From: Rhodobacteraceae bacterium Alg231-30
GTDB taxonomy: Bacteria > Pseudomonadota > Alphaproteobacteria > Rhodobacterales > Rhodobacteraceae
Assembly: GCA_900143615.1 (NCBI GenBank)
Contig: FREU01000001.1
Span: forward strand, 132,941-196,940
DNA length: 64,000 bases
Direction: 5' to 3'
Made by a program: the position numbers and the translations under genes. Under the pieces are notes generated by a model. The model was given only the letters and a program-made list of their open reading frames with translations. It was not told the DNA's origin and ran no database searches. Positions 27,465-36,774 of the stretch are shown in pieces. Numbering within the stretch: position 1 is the stretch's first letter; each line of letters begins with the position of its first letter.

Positions 27465-28901
27465 ATGCCCCGTCAACCCGCACATTTAGAGCTGAATGCG
27501 AGATTGCCGAATTCCCGCAAGATTCTCGCCACGCAGTTCTCGGCAATGAAACTGCTTTTAGCTGTTCTGGGTTTGACTGCGCTGGCGTTTTCCTGGCTTG
27601 CGCTGCCCTATGTCGTGAATGGCGCAGACATGCTGACCCGTACAGGGGACTCTGTTCAGGAAGAGCGTCGCGAGCAAGCGGCGACCTTGTCGGAGTTCTT
27701 GACCCGGCAGTGGTATTATCCCGGTGGGATCGAAGTCAAAGCGCTCTATGCGCATGAAGCGTATTTTGAGCGCGCGGATCGCGGACGTATGACCGAGCAA
27801 TACCGTCCGGACGAAAACTACGTATTCTTTCTCACCGAAGATGTGCACACAGGGCTGCTGCCCTCAGGACTTCCCAAGGTAAGCCTGCGCGTGGGAGGGA
27901 CAACTATTGAGCCGACAGTCGTTGAAGGGCCTTCGGACGTTAGCCATCACCGGATGACCATCGTGAGCTTCCCCAAGGTGGACGCCAATGGCGTGCCCTA
28001 CTTGGGAGATGGCTCTTTTGATGAAATGCGTCTGATGCTCAGCCACACTTGGGACCGTTCGCTGACACTTGGCGACAAGCTACAGCCGGTCATGACCACA
28101 TTCGGCTGGGAGCTGCCCCAAGACATTCCCCAGGAACTTCTGGATGCACCAGGTTTTGGTGGGGCCGTCATCGCATCACTGTCCATTGGCCTGTTGGCGG
28201 CTGTTTTGACCCCCTGTCTGTTGCAGCTTTCCGTAGTGTTTATGGCGACGATGAGCGCTTCTGGTGCTGAAGCTATCAGTTCCCAAGGGAAAGTCGACCG
28301 CGTCGCTCAAAAGCGCATTTTAGTGGCGGCCTCGGCCTTTGTGCTTGGCTATATCATCCTGTTCACACTAGCCGGCGCCCTGATTGGCGGGCTTGGCAAG
28401 CAGGCGCAAATCGCCTTTTCCATGTACTCACGCTCCGTGGCGGTTGGCTCGGGCATTTTGGTGATCTTGTTCGGGCTGTGGCTTGGCATTCGCGCCAACG
28501 CCCCGATGCTGTGCAAGTTGCCCGGTGCAGGGGTCATGCAGCGCATGAAAGGCAGCAGCACATTGGGCAATGTGATGATCGCCATTGTTTACAACCTTGG
28601 CTGCATGAGCTGCTTTGGCGGGGCCATCATCGCAACTCTTTTCATATACGTCGGCGCGCTTGGATCGGCGTTCACTGGCGCGGTCACCATGGGGGCCTTT
28701 GCCCTTGGACTTGGCATCCCCTTCATGCTGGCCGCGCTCTTTTTTAGCCGTGTTGAACCCTTGATCCTAGCTGTGTCCAAATATCGCCGCGGCATCGGGC
28801 TGGTCAGTAGTCTCGTGATCGTCGGCTTTGGTGTGCTGCTGGTGACCGACAATTTCCATACGCTTAGCGATGCGATCTATCCTTTTTTGGGGCTGAGCTG
28901 A
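27465..28901 (+). CDS. DsbD/CcdA-like membrane thiol-disulfide transporter with periplasmic N-terminal domain
   Basis: 478 residues from ATG 27465 (AGGAAA upstream). A signal anchor at about residues 31-52 leads to a periplasmic domain of about 180 residues that is not recognised. The membrane part (about 235-478, eight or so spans) is of the DsbD-beta/CcdA type. Its likely redox pair is Cys251 (LTPCLLQL) with Cys380 or Cys383 (LGCMSCFGG); Cys350 is a further one. No C-terminal thioredoxin domain is present. Such proteins pass electrons across the membrane to reduce periplasmic cysteines, needed for heme attachment or copper insertion. It overlaps the next start by one base (TGATG), so the operon is tightly coupled. 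Confidence 0.8.
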   Translation: MPRQPAHLELNARLPNSRKILATQFSAMKLLLAVLGLTALAFSWLALPYVVNGADMLTRTGDSVQEERREQAATLSEFLTRQWYYPGGIEVKALYAHEAYFERADRGRMTEQYRPDENYVFFLTEDVHTGLLPSGLPKVSLRVGGTTIEPTVVEGPSDVSHHRMTIVSFPKVDANGVPYLGDGSFDEMRLMLSHTWDRSLTLGDKLQPVMTTFGWELPQDIPQELLDAPGFGGAVIASLSIGLLAAVLTPCLLQLSVVFMATMSASGAEAISSQGKVDRVAQKRILVAASAFVLGYIILFTLAGALIGGLGKQAQIAFSMYSRSVAVGSGILVILFGLWLGIRANAPMLCKLPGAGVMQRMKGSSTLGNVMIAIVYNLGCMSCFGGAIIATLFIYVGALGSAFTGAVTMGAFALGLGIPFMLAALFFSRVEPLILAVSKYRRGIGLVSSLVIVGFGVLLVTDNFHTLSDAIYPFLGLS

Positions 28902-30049
28902 TGCAAAAAATAACCAACCTCACGCGTCGCAACTTTCTCTCAGGTGTCACTGCAACGAGCTTTCTACGCACAGGGTCGCTCTGGGCCTCTGAACAAACGC
29001 CACTGGTCTATGGCGACCGCTTCCTATTTGTCCCTGGAGATAGCGGCCAAATCGCAGCGGTGGATATCCTGAATGGGCAGCTAGAGACAATTCTGCATGT
29101 TCCACACGACATCGGCGCAGTCGTAGCCTCAGACCTTTACAATGCTTTGTTTGTAACCGACCCCATCGGGCAGCAGGTCAGCGTAATCGATTTAGCCGCA
29201 CGGGAGATTGCGATCACCAACCCCTTGGGTATGCGCCCTGATCTGGCCGTGGCGAACCCCTTGGACAATGCGATTGCCTATGGTGGCCGTGACGGTGTGA
29301 TTTCGGTCTGGGGGCATCGGCACAACGCTGAAATCGCGCGGGCCGAAGGCCTTGGCGCAATCCAAGGTATGACTTTTGGGCGACACGGGCGGCACCTTTA
29401 CGCAGTACAATCTGGCGTTCGTGACATTTCCGTTCTGGACCTAGCCGAGAACAAACTGAACGACCCCATTGTGCTTGAGGGGGCGTCAAATGTTCCGCTT
29501 GAGCCTATGTCACGCAGCCTTGATGGCGGCACAGGTCTAATTTCCCTACCGGATTTGAACCAACTAGCGATCCTCGATCTGACCCAAAACACAGTCTACG
29601 ACAGCTTGAACATAGCGGCCGATCCGCGCCGCCCCTATGCCACCGGAGACGGCGAACATTTCCTGGTCCCACATGGCGAAGGGCACGCTGTAACGGTGAT
29701 TGCCCGGCGAACTCTGGACGTCGTTGCAGTCGTTGAACTTGATTACCCCTTAAAATCCATTGTGACAGGCTGGCTTGATATGTTTGCCTTTGCTGTCCCT
29801 GAAACCGGCACGGACATGGCGGTGATCGATCTACGAGATTATCGCGAGATTGCCCGAGTATCGCTGAGCAACTCAGCTGGTGCTGGGCTTGTGAGTGCGG
29901 ACACACGGGTCGTGGCGGTGACACACCCTGACAGAGGACAAGTCGCGCTGATCGACACGGCGGGACAACGGGTGGCCGTGACCGTGGATACCGCACTGCG
30001 GGACCTGCGGTCCCCGACAATAGCTCTAAGCGGAGACATTTGTCACTGA
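28901..30049 (+). CDS. Tat-exported beta-propeller protein
   Basis: 382 residues starting with a twin-arginine signal (LTRRNFLSGVTATSFLRTGS, residues 7-26), so it is probably folded, perhaps with a cofactor, before export. The mature part is made of repeated strands of the YVTN/cytochrome-d1-like kind (FLFVPGDSGQIAAVDILNGQ, GRHLYAVQSGVRDISVLDLA, NQLAILDLTQNTVYDSLNIA). No heme motif is present. Located between the thiol transporter and the cytochrome/propeller gene. It may be an assembly factor or a second subunit of the cytochrome enzyme. Function not known. Confidence 0.75.
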   Translation: MQKITNLTRRNFLSGVTATSFLRTGSLWASEQTPLVYGDRFLFVPGDSGQIAAVDILNGQLETILHVPHDIGAVVASDLYNALFVTDPIGQQVSVIDLAAREIAITNPLGMRPDLAVANPLDNAIAYGGRDGVISVWGHRHNAEIARAEGLGAIQGMTFGRHGRHLYAVQSGVRDISVLDLAENKLNDPIVLEGASNVPLEPMSRSLDGGTGLISLPDLNQLAILDLTQNTVYDSLNIAADPRRPYATGDGEHFLVPHGEGHAVTVIARRTLDVVAVVELDYPLKSIVTGWLDMFAFAVPETGTDMAVIDLRDYREIARVSLSNSAGAGLVSADTRVVAVTHPDRGQVALIDTAGQRVAVTVDTALRDLRSPTIALSGDICH

Positions 30050-30190
30050 AACCAAGCCAGAACAACGCTGATCGGACATTCTGATCGGCCTCGAATTCCC
30101 GCTCATTGCGTCGGCTTTGAAGTGGGAAGGTAACGCGCGAAAAAACCGCGCATATCGCCGGCCCAAGGGCCGAAAAATGGAGAAGATCAA

Positions 30191-31960
30191 ATGAAACTCA
30201 GAACGGTTGCTACGATCACAACCCTGCTTGCAGGATCGATCGCGGCCCATGCCCAAGATGCTGAATTGGCACTCGCCGAAGGCGAAGCGCGACTTGGCTA
30301 TGAGGAAGCAGTGGAACTTGGAAAGGAGCTTTATGATACCACAGCCGCTTGCGTGGCTTGTCATGGTGAAAACGCAACCGGTGGCGAAGGCCCCGCGATG
30401 AACATAGACCGGATCGTTCCTGGCATGGTCCTCTATAACCTGCACGCAAACGCCAAGATGGTTGGCATCGACGAGTTTATGGCACCGGTTACGCCGAACA
30501 AGCTTTATGCGCTTTCAGTGTATTTGGGTACCGAAGCAGGGCTGGAAACCTCCGAGGAAGACCTCGACAGCTTGTTTGCTGGCGCACAAAGCGCCATCGA
30601 GTCTGCTCAGACGGTTTCAACTTACTACATGTCGCGGATGTATAACTTCTCGCGCACACCAAAAGAAATGTTCACCGACGTTCAGGCCAACTGGGAGCGT
30701 AAGGCGGAAACCGGTTCGCTTAAGCGCACCTATGATGCTGAAGTGGTTTGGGACTTTGAACCCGGTGAACCCAAGTTCACGCCAGAGCCCGGCAAGACAT
30801 ATTTTTATGAAGCCGCAGGTGTCGCAAACTTTGTAGCGGGTCCCGGCCTTGCTAACGAGCAAATGGCAGAATCCTCGCAGATGGTTGTGGGGGACGCAGA
30901 AACCTTTGAAATCATAGATAACGGTTTCCTGCCTCGCGAGATGCGCGGCGATGTTCACGCCACATTTGCGAGCCCAGATGGCAAGTACATCTATATGAAC
31001 GGTGCCAAGACCGGCGAAAAAGCCGATCATATGTCGCCTGCCGCACTGGTGAAAATCGACGCTCTGACACTTGAGCCTGTACGCACTATCGACATCCGTG
31101 GCCGTATCCACCACGGTCAGCTGTTCCAAGAGAAATACTTCCTGATCGACATGTTCATGTCGGACATGGAAGGTCTCGATGTCTTTCTCTACGACCCAGA
31201 AACCGACAACATCGTGGGCGGTGTGAAAAACGAAGATCTGGGTGGTGACGCCTATACCGCATGGACTGACAACGAGCACATCTATGTCATGATGGCACCC
31301 GCAGGTGAGCACGCAGCAGGCTTCCGCCTGGGTATCGAGTTTGCGCGTGGTGACTTCGTCAACCAGCCGACTTTCTGGATTTCCAAGATTGATCCTGAAA
31401 CATGGGAAGTTGTGGACGAGTTCCCGTTTCCAGGTATCCGTGGTGACTGGATCACCTTTGATGCGGCTGGTGACTACATGTATGTAACCGCCGGTGCATC
31501 AGCACTGCTGTCGAAAATGGACACCAAAACTGGTGAAGTGATCTGGGCAAACGTAACTGGTCCGGGCCCTTACGGTTCGACATTGAACGCAGACGAGTCC
31601 GAAATCTGGGTGGCTGATAAAGGCGAGATGACCGGTTTCTATGGTCGCACAATCACTGTCTTTGACACTGAAACCGGCTCGCAGAAAGCGACACTGTTCT
31701 CAGCCTATATGGTTGACCACGTCCTTCTTTCGCCAAACGGCAAAGAAATCTGGGCAACCTCGAACGGCGAAGGCAAAATCCTCATCTACTCCACTGAGAC
31801 TTATGAACAGATTGCCGAAATTCCGATGCCGTTCTCGGGTGACCCTCATGGTCTCGTTTGGGTTCACTATGATGAAAACGGCGAAAGCCGCGTCGTCCGT
31901 GACCAGGGCAACTTCCATGGTGGCATTAACCCAGCTTTGGGTGAAACACTGAACTACTAA
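30191..31960 (+). CDS. Cytochrome c fused to a beta-propeller; possible periplasmic metalloenzyme
   Basis: 589 residues. Signal peptide to about residue 21 (HAQ). One heme c site CVACH at residues 54-58 lies in a domain of about 110 residues whose methionine ligand could be in PAMNID. After a linker a beta-propeller occupies about 220-589. It carries conspicuous histidines in loops: His256 (GDVHATF), His280, His307 and 308 (RIHHGQ), His510 (VDHVLL), His553 (DPHGL), His559 (WVHYD) and His576 (NFHGG). That spacing recalls copper propellers such as thiocyanate dehydrogenase, and cd1-type enzymes are also propellers with a c domain. Identity is uncertain; an exported oxidoreductase is well supported. 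GGAGAAG precedes the start; a terminator follows. Confidence 0.72.
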   Translation: MKLRTVATITTLLAGSIAAHAQDAELALAEGEARLGYEEAVELGKELYDTTAACVACHGENATGGEGPAMNIDRIVPGMVLYNLHANAKMVGIDEFMAPVTPNKLYALSVYLGTEAGLETSEEDLDSLFAGAQSAIESAQTVSTYYMSRMYNFSRTPKEMFTDVQANWERKAETGSLKRTYDAEVVWDFEPGEPKFTPEPGKTYFYEAAGVANFVAGPGLANEQMAESSQMVVGDAETFEIIDNGFLPREMRGDVHATFASPDGKYIYMNGAKTGEKADHMSPAALVKIDALTLEPVRTIDIRGRIHHGQLFQEKYFLIDMFMSDMEGLDVFLYDPETDNIVGGVKNEDLGGDAYTAWTDNEHIYVMMAPAGEHAAGFRLGIEFARGDFVNQPTFWISKIDPETWEVVDEFPFPGIRGDWITFDAAGDYMYVTAGASALLSKMDTKTGEVIWANVTGPGPYGSTLNADESEIWVADKGEMTGFYGRTITVFDTETGSQKATLFSAYMVDHVLLSPNGKEIWATSNGEGKILIYSTETYEQIAEIPMPFSGDPHGLVWVHYDENGESRVVRDQGNFHGGINPALGETLNY

Positions 31961-31971
31961 ATACATCAACG

Positions 31972-31997
31972 TGCGAGGCGATATCGCCTCGCATTTT
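31972..31997 (+). terminator. Terminator of the redox operon
   Basis: A perfect 22-bp palindrome (TGCGAGGCGAT and its complement, 31972-31993) followed by TTTT, 12 bp after the cytochrome stop. It ends the three-gene operon. Confidence 0.85.
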
Positions 31998-32129
31998 CCG
32001 GTTGGCGATGAGAGATTTAAGCTTTTTTTCTTGAGTGATCGAACAGGATCATTCTATAGGGTTCATTTGGAATAAGTTGTCTAAACCCGCAGCCAAAAAT
32101 CGCAATTTCGATTTTCAGAACATCTCTAC

Positions 32130-33062
32130 TCAGAAGCAATTTGCAGGCTTACACGATTCAGCCCTTGGTAAAACGCTCGCTTTTTGAAAACCATTTCGAA
32201 CGTTCTCATCAGCTGGGCAATGGGCGCTCCACTTAGCATGAATGTCGCGTCTGGGCTGCGAGTTGCCATCCGATGGTAGAAATGGGATGCGTTTTCGCGG
32301 CACCCAGCTGCCGCACCGCCGAAAGTCGGCTTTGAGCCCATTCTGACTGATGCGGCTCATGGCACGAACGGCAGCAATGTGCGGAAAGCGGGCTTTGCTA
32401 AGATTGGCGAACGGCCCTAAGTTGCCGTTGGTACACCTTTTGGCAAGCTGCAGCAAAGTGCCTCTTATTGCCAAGTGAACAGATGCAGCATTTCGCAATC
32501 TTCGGAAGTGCAACATCGCCCGCTCTCTTCGTCGAAATGGAAGATGAGAGTTCTCTGCGCGATTGTTCAACCAGCTGCCAGTTGCTTGCCTGTTCCCATT
32601 GCCAATTTCCCTCATCGCAGCACCGTAAGCGCGATGTTTGTCGGTTACCAGAGTACCTGGCCGACCGTGGCGCCGCATTGATTTCTTGAGAAATTTCAAA
32701 GCTGCCTTCCTATCTCGCGTCTTTGTCACATAGCTTTCAAGGACTTCACCCTCATGATCAACGACCCGACAAAGGTAGTATCGCTTGCCGTTGATCTTCA
32801 CGAACATCTCGTCCAGGTGCCATTTCCAGCTCGAGTGAAAACGCATCGATTGAGATCGTCTCTTGCGGATTTCCGATGCGAATTTGGGACCAAACCGCTG
32901 CCACCAAAACCGAATAGATTCATAGCTCACGTCGATGCCACGTTCGTGCAGCAGATCTTCGACATTCCTGAGCGACAGAGGAAACCGAATGTACATCATC
33001 ACAGCCAAGCGGATGATCTCACGGTTGGTTTTGAAGTAGCTAAATGGGGATGGTTTTGGCAT
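32130..33062 (-). mobile_element. IS6-family transposase, C terminus abnormal
   Basis: 310 residues read out, but IS6 transposases are about 235. The N-terminal part is typical: the helix-turn-helix around LSLRNVEDLLHERGIDVSYE and the DDE core with Asp in WHLDEMFVKI, Asp in TLVTDKHRAYGA and Glu in NNRAENSHLPFRRRER. After about residue 195 the sequence leaves the family pattern and appears to run into unrelated DNA, so the original C terminus is lost or frameshifted. I did not find terminal inverted repeats or a target duplication. Probably inactive. Confidence 0.75.
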
Positions 33063-33157
33063 GGCGGAACGCTAAGGCCCATCCTATTCATCTCAAGCCG
33101 GCTTCCTCTGACATGACCTTACTGCAAAAAGCGCGATAAGGCCGTGTCGCATGCCTG

Positions 33158-34348
33158 TCATTCAACCGGTGTGCCAAATACAGCAATCACGAACCCAGTT
33201 CCGGATAGCAACAAGTAGAAAAGCCCCCTCGATGAACGTCTCGTTGCGAAAGCAGCATGTGCCGCTATACCCGCTTGGAGGGCATAATACAGGGCAAAAG
33301 CTCGAGAAGCATAGGTGATGATTTGAAAAACATCAAAGCGCCATGTCAAAAAAAGTCCGACAGCTACCAACACTAAGTAACCCATTTTTTCCGAAACACG
33401 TCCGCCGGATATTTCGGCAATTAAGCCGCCTGAACCGCTGGAATCAGCGACCGCCGCGCTGAATTGTGCGCTCAAAGCTGCGGCGACTAGCAGGAGCGGC
33501 AAAATCGGGGCAACAACTCGCATTAGGTCAATGATAGCAGTCTCGTTGAGGGTAAGCCCGCTTGCGTCGACAGAGTAGCTGAGCAGCGAGATATACAACA
33601 TATAAATAATGCTTGCGACGATCTGCGCCCATTTCATTGACCGAACCCGCGTTTGAGCATCGTAAGTCCCACCAAGATAACGTGAAGTTTCGAAACCCTG
33701 CACAGTCACAATAAGACCAGCCAACAAAAAGACTGCCGACACCCCAGTGACCGTTGGAGGCTTGAACTCAAGCGCTCCCTCAGTCGCCTTTTCCCCAAAA
33801 AAGAAAACCAACCCAACTATCAAGCCAGCAATAATTGATAGCTTGGCTCCCACGGTGATCTGTTCCATCCGCTCCAACGCGCCAAAACCTCTGGTCCAGC
33901 CGACGAACAGAATTACGAGAAAGACCGAAGTTGTCAGAAGTCGAGCGTGGTAGGTGTCATCGACCGAGGTGAAGCTAACACCAAAGGCACCAAAGAGGTT
34001 CAGATAATAGGCCACGGAAATGAAGAACGCGAAAGCCAGGCTCGCAGATGCCAATAGCTCTATGCGAGCAATAAGGGCGCCACGATCGGGTCGAGCCTCA
34101 ATGTCGTTGATATTGAACCGTATAGCATCTCCCAGCGCCCAAGCGAGGAGACAAAGCCCTGCCATCGCCAAAGGCGCGTAGTAGCCAAAACTCACATCAA
34201 GGATTGGCCCCAAAACCAAAAAGCCGCTCCCAATGATCGATGCCAATGGCGTAACCGTGGCACGCCACAGAGGCGCATTGGCCAAGCGGGGCCAAACCAG
34301 TAGGATCGCGGCCAATACCACTGCGCTGAGGATGAAACCGTTTAGCAT
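33158..34348 (-). CDS. APC-like membrane permease
   Basis: 396 residues with about 11-12 hydrophobic segments. Near the N terminus ASIIGSGFLVLGPILDVSFG resembles the unwound first helix of APC-superfamily transporters (GSG), and GFETSRYLGG (about residue 228) matches the corresponding sixth helix. Later QFSAAVADSSGSGGLIAEIS is consistent with helix 8. It stands alone between the IS remnant and the recombinase genes, with no partner gene, so the substrate (amino acid, amine or nucleobase) cannot be predicted. Part of the accessory region. Confidence 0.68.
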   Translation of the reverse strand: MLNGFILSAVVLAAILLVWPRLANAPLWRATVTPLASIIGSGFLVLGPILDVSFGYYAPLAMAGLCLLAWALGDAIRFNINDIEARPDRGALIARIELLASASLAFAFFISVAYYLNLFGAFGVSFTSVDDTYHARLLTTSVFLVILFVGWTRGFGALERMEQITVGAKLSIIAGLIVGLVFFFGEKATEGALEFKPPTVTGVSAVFLLAGLIVTVQGFETSRYLGGTYDAQTRVRSMKWAQIVASIIYMLYISLLSYSVDASGLTLNETAIIDLMRVVAPILPLLLVAAALSAQFSAAVADSSGSGGLIAEISGGRVSEKMGYLVLVAVGLFLTWRFDVFQIITYASRAFALYYALQAGIAAHAAFATRRSSRGLFYLLLSGTGFVIAVFGTPVE

Positions 34349-34516
34349 TGAAAACTCTGCTCAATTTTTGAGGTATTTGTAACCGTCTATCGTTACGCCA
34401 ACGAAAAGTATAGCAAGGCTCGAACACAACAATAGAAGCTATTCTGAACCCTGTTGGCCACTATCGTCTGTCTGGCGTCAGCGCCTAAGGGGCGGTCAAA
34501 CCTAAATTTACCGGAC

Positions 34517-36144
34517 CTACTCAATTACCTCAAAGCTCTCTACGACAGCCTCACGCTTCTTTGCCAACTCCTTGGCCAGCCTGAACCTCTCCGTCCCTAG
34601 CGTAAGTCGGTATTGGAAAAAATCCAACATCAGATCCTTTTCATCATCCGCCCATGCGCCACTTGTATGTAACTCCAACATTACAGCCCTGCGGTTTTCA
34701 TCAGTCATCTTGCCGTAGTGTGCTTCGGTTGTTGCCACCTTTTCGTGTCCAAGATTCAGAGACCAAGCCTTTTCCTGTTCCTTGCTACGGCACAGGCGGT
34801 CGCCTAGCACCGCCAGACAATGGCGTGCCGAGTGGGGACAGTAGGCCTTGCCAATAGTTTTTGAGGCCTCGGTAAAGGCAGCTGCGATCGCCCCTTCGCT
34901 CTTCATCGGCTGGATCGGCGCGTGAGCTAATTCTTGAGCATGCAGGTCACGATGATCCGGAAACAGTGGATCTCCTTCAGAAAAGCCCAAGTTGCGCAAT
35001 TCCGCCACCCAATCTATGAGAATCTCGTGCATCTCTTCAGTTCGAGGGAACCAATTTGCACGGTAGCTTTTACCGTTTTTGCCCGCATCTCTGACGCATC
35101 CTGAACCGCCTCCTTGGCCTCGATATTCAAATGCTTCAACCGCAACGTAGTCAGTGCTCCAGCCCGAAACCCTGTAATGAAGGCACAGGCCACCATCGCA
35201 CGTTGGCGTCGCTCAACACGGACGCCTGAAGGCATCAGAAAAACCATTTCTACCGCTTCTTCAATGGCTGGATACGCACGTTTAAGCTTCACCAGTTGCC
35301 TTGCCTCCATCGCCTTAGGCAACTCCAAATAGTCCGCGATATTGGCGCGCAGTTTGCGAAAGCCGTCTTGTTGCCGCAACCAGTTTAGAAACTTGCGCAG
35401 CTGCGACGCTCGTTTGCGGATCGTCGCCTTGCTAAGGCCACCCTCGTCTGGCGAGGCCTTGCCTAGCGCAATTAGGGAATCGCGACAGGAAGCCACGTCC
35501 GCCTGTGTGAGGCGCTCAAATGGCTTACCACCCAGCGCTTCTTCAAAGACTCGAATGTTCGTCAGATAGGCCTCTACCGTCTTTTCACTGTGACGCCCTG
35601 CATAGATTTGCCACGCATAAATGATCCGATCATTGAGGCCAAAAAACTCTCCACTGGGCGTTTCCGGTGCGGTTTCCACCTCGATTTTCCCAATACCAGC
35701 CAGATTTTCCCCCCTTTCTTCGTCTGGCGTGCCCAGCCCGGTATTGGTATCGAGACAATTTTTGATCTTGTCTCTTTCTGTCGCACCTAGGAACTTTACC
35801 ACTGGCGCACCGCAATCTGGGCAGGTGGCTTCGGCACGGCACAGTGCTTTTTGCGAGGGCACGATGCGCACTGTTTCCACCTCGGGAAAGACCACAGCAC
35901 CACAGCCAAGACATTTGAACTCACCAAGTTTCAATTCTCCCTTCACTCGCAGCTTGCGCGCATCGTGAAACCGTTTGAGCTCCGCCCCTCTATACAGGCG
36001 CGGCCCCTTGCCCCCAGTGCTCCTCAATCCGGAGCGTTCCCAGTTTGACAGGGTGTTACGGCAAATCCCATAAAGCGACAGGACGTCGTCTACAGAATAC
36101 ACACGGTGGATTTTGGGTTTTACGTTTTTATAGGAGCGGCTCAT
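34517..36144 (-). pseudogene. Tyrosine recombinase with N-terminal HTH and zinc ribbon, frameshifted
   Basis: The first part (start at 36144) has a MerR/AlpA-like HTH (YSVDDVLSLYGICRNTLSNW), a zinc ribbon (CLGCGAVV...CPDCGAPV, two CxxC pairs about 40 residues apart), a SAM-like arm domain and the first catalytic Arg (FITGFRAGALTTLRL). It then runs into a stop at 35014. The remainder is open in another frame (HEILIDWVAELRNLGF, HSARHCL, LGHEKVATTEAHY with the nucleophile Tyr). One base is missing in or near the five-T run at 35076-35080. Restoring it gives 542 residues. The start overlaps the upstream HTH gene by ATGA. Confidence 0.78.
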
Positions 36145-36518
36145 GATGCGCCCCTCCCGTTTGCTGACCTTAAGGTGGCCTCAAACCTCAACAAATCCGA
36201 CAATTGCCACCGAGTCGTACCTGGAGAGACCCTTAACGGCGCGGGAAAGCCTTCCCTTTGCTTTACCCATTTCCAGATGGTTTTGCGCGAAACATTGAAG
36301 CGTTCACCTACCTGCCGATCCGACAGGTAGCGTTGGTCGGCGGGGGAAAGAGACTCGGTCGTCGCCTCGGTGATATGAACGCCTAGAGTGTTACAAACCT
36401 CACCGAGCAGTTCATTTCTTGATTTGGCTTTTCTTTTTCGCGTGTTTTCTTTGGTCGGTTTGTCTTCAAAATCAAATAAATCAGGGGTGTCTTCAAAGGA
36501 CGGGACGGTTTTGTTCAT
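36141..36518 (-). CDS. AlpA/excisionase-like HTH protein
   Basis: 125 residues from ATG 36518 (the open frame extends to 36533, adding five). Charged N-terminal half, then a C-terminal AlpA-like winged helix: YLSDRQVGERFNVSRKTIWK, then FPAPLRVSPGTTRWQLSDL. Such proteins regulate integrases and assist excision. It is directly upstream of the HTH/zinc-ribbon recombinase and overlaps it by 4 nt, so the pair forms the recombination module at the right end of the accessory region, next to tRNA-Ser. Confidence 0.75.
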   Translation of the reverse strand: MNKTVPSFEDTPDLFDFEDKPTKENTRKRKAKSRNELLGEVCNTLGVHITEATTESLSPADQRYLSDRQVGERFNVSRKTIWKWVKQREGFPAPLRVSPGTTRWQLSDLLRFEATLRSANGRGAS

Positions 36519-36697
36519 TTCGATAGCCCACAATTGGAGCGTTTCGAAGACAAATCGTTCATCCAGAAACTATTTTAGTATGCGGCCCGCGTCTTCGCGA
36601 AGCCATCCTTGCGGAATATCCCTATAAGAGACTGATTGCGACAGCTGGGTCAATGAGCCGATATCCGGCAATTGCTCGACAACTAAGACAACTAAAC

Positions 36698-36724
36698 TGT
36701 GTGGGGCTGAATGTGGGGCTGAGA
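36698..36724 (+). repeat. Right copy of the 27-bp direct repeat
   Basis: Matches 24309-24335 except for one base (A for G between the two TGTGGGGCTG units). It lies 50 bp from the 3' end of tRNA-Ser, a usual target for integrases, and outside the recombination module. The two copies define the limits of the 12.4-kb region. Confidence 0.75.
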
Positions 36725-36774
36725 AAAATCAGTTATTGATTTTTCCTTAAAAACAAAGCCATAATTGATTTAAA

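Noticed and set aside
35070-35085. Programmed -1 frameshift in the recombinase
   Set aside because: The sequence is not a canonical slippery heptamer and I see no downstream stimulator; a simple one-base loss is the plainer explanation.
36698-36724. Possible CRISPR-like repeat (TGTGGGGCTG units)
   Set aside because: Only two 10-bp units per site and two sites; there are no spacers and no cas genes anywhere in the window.
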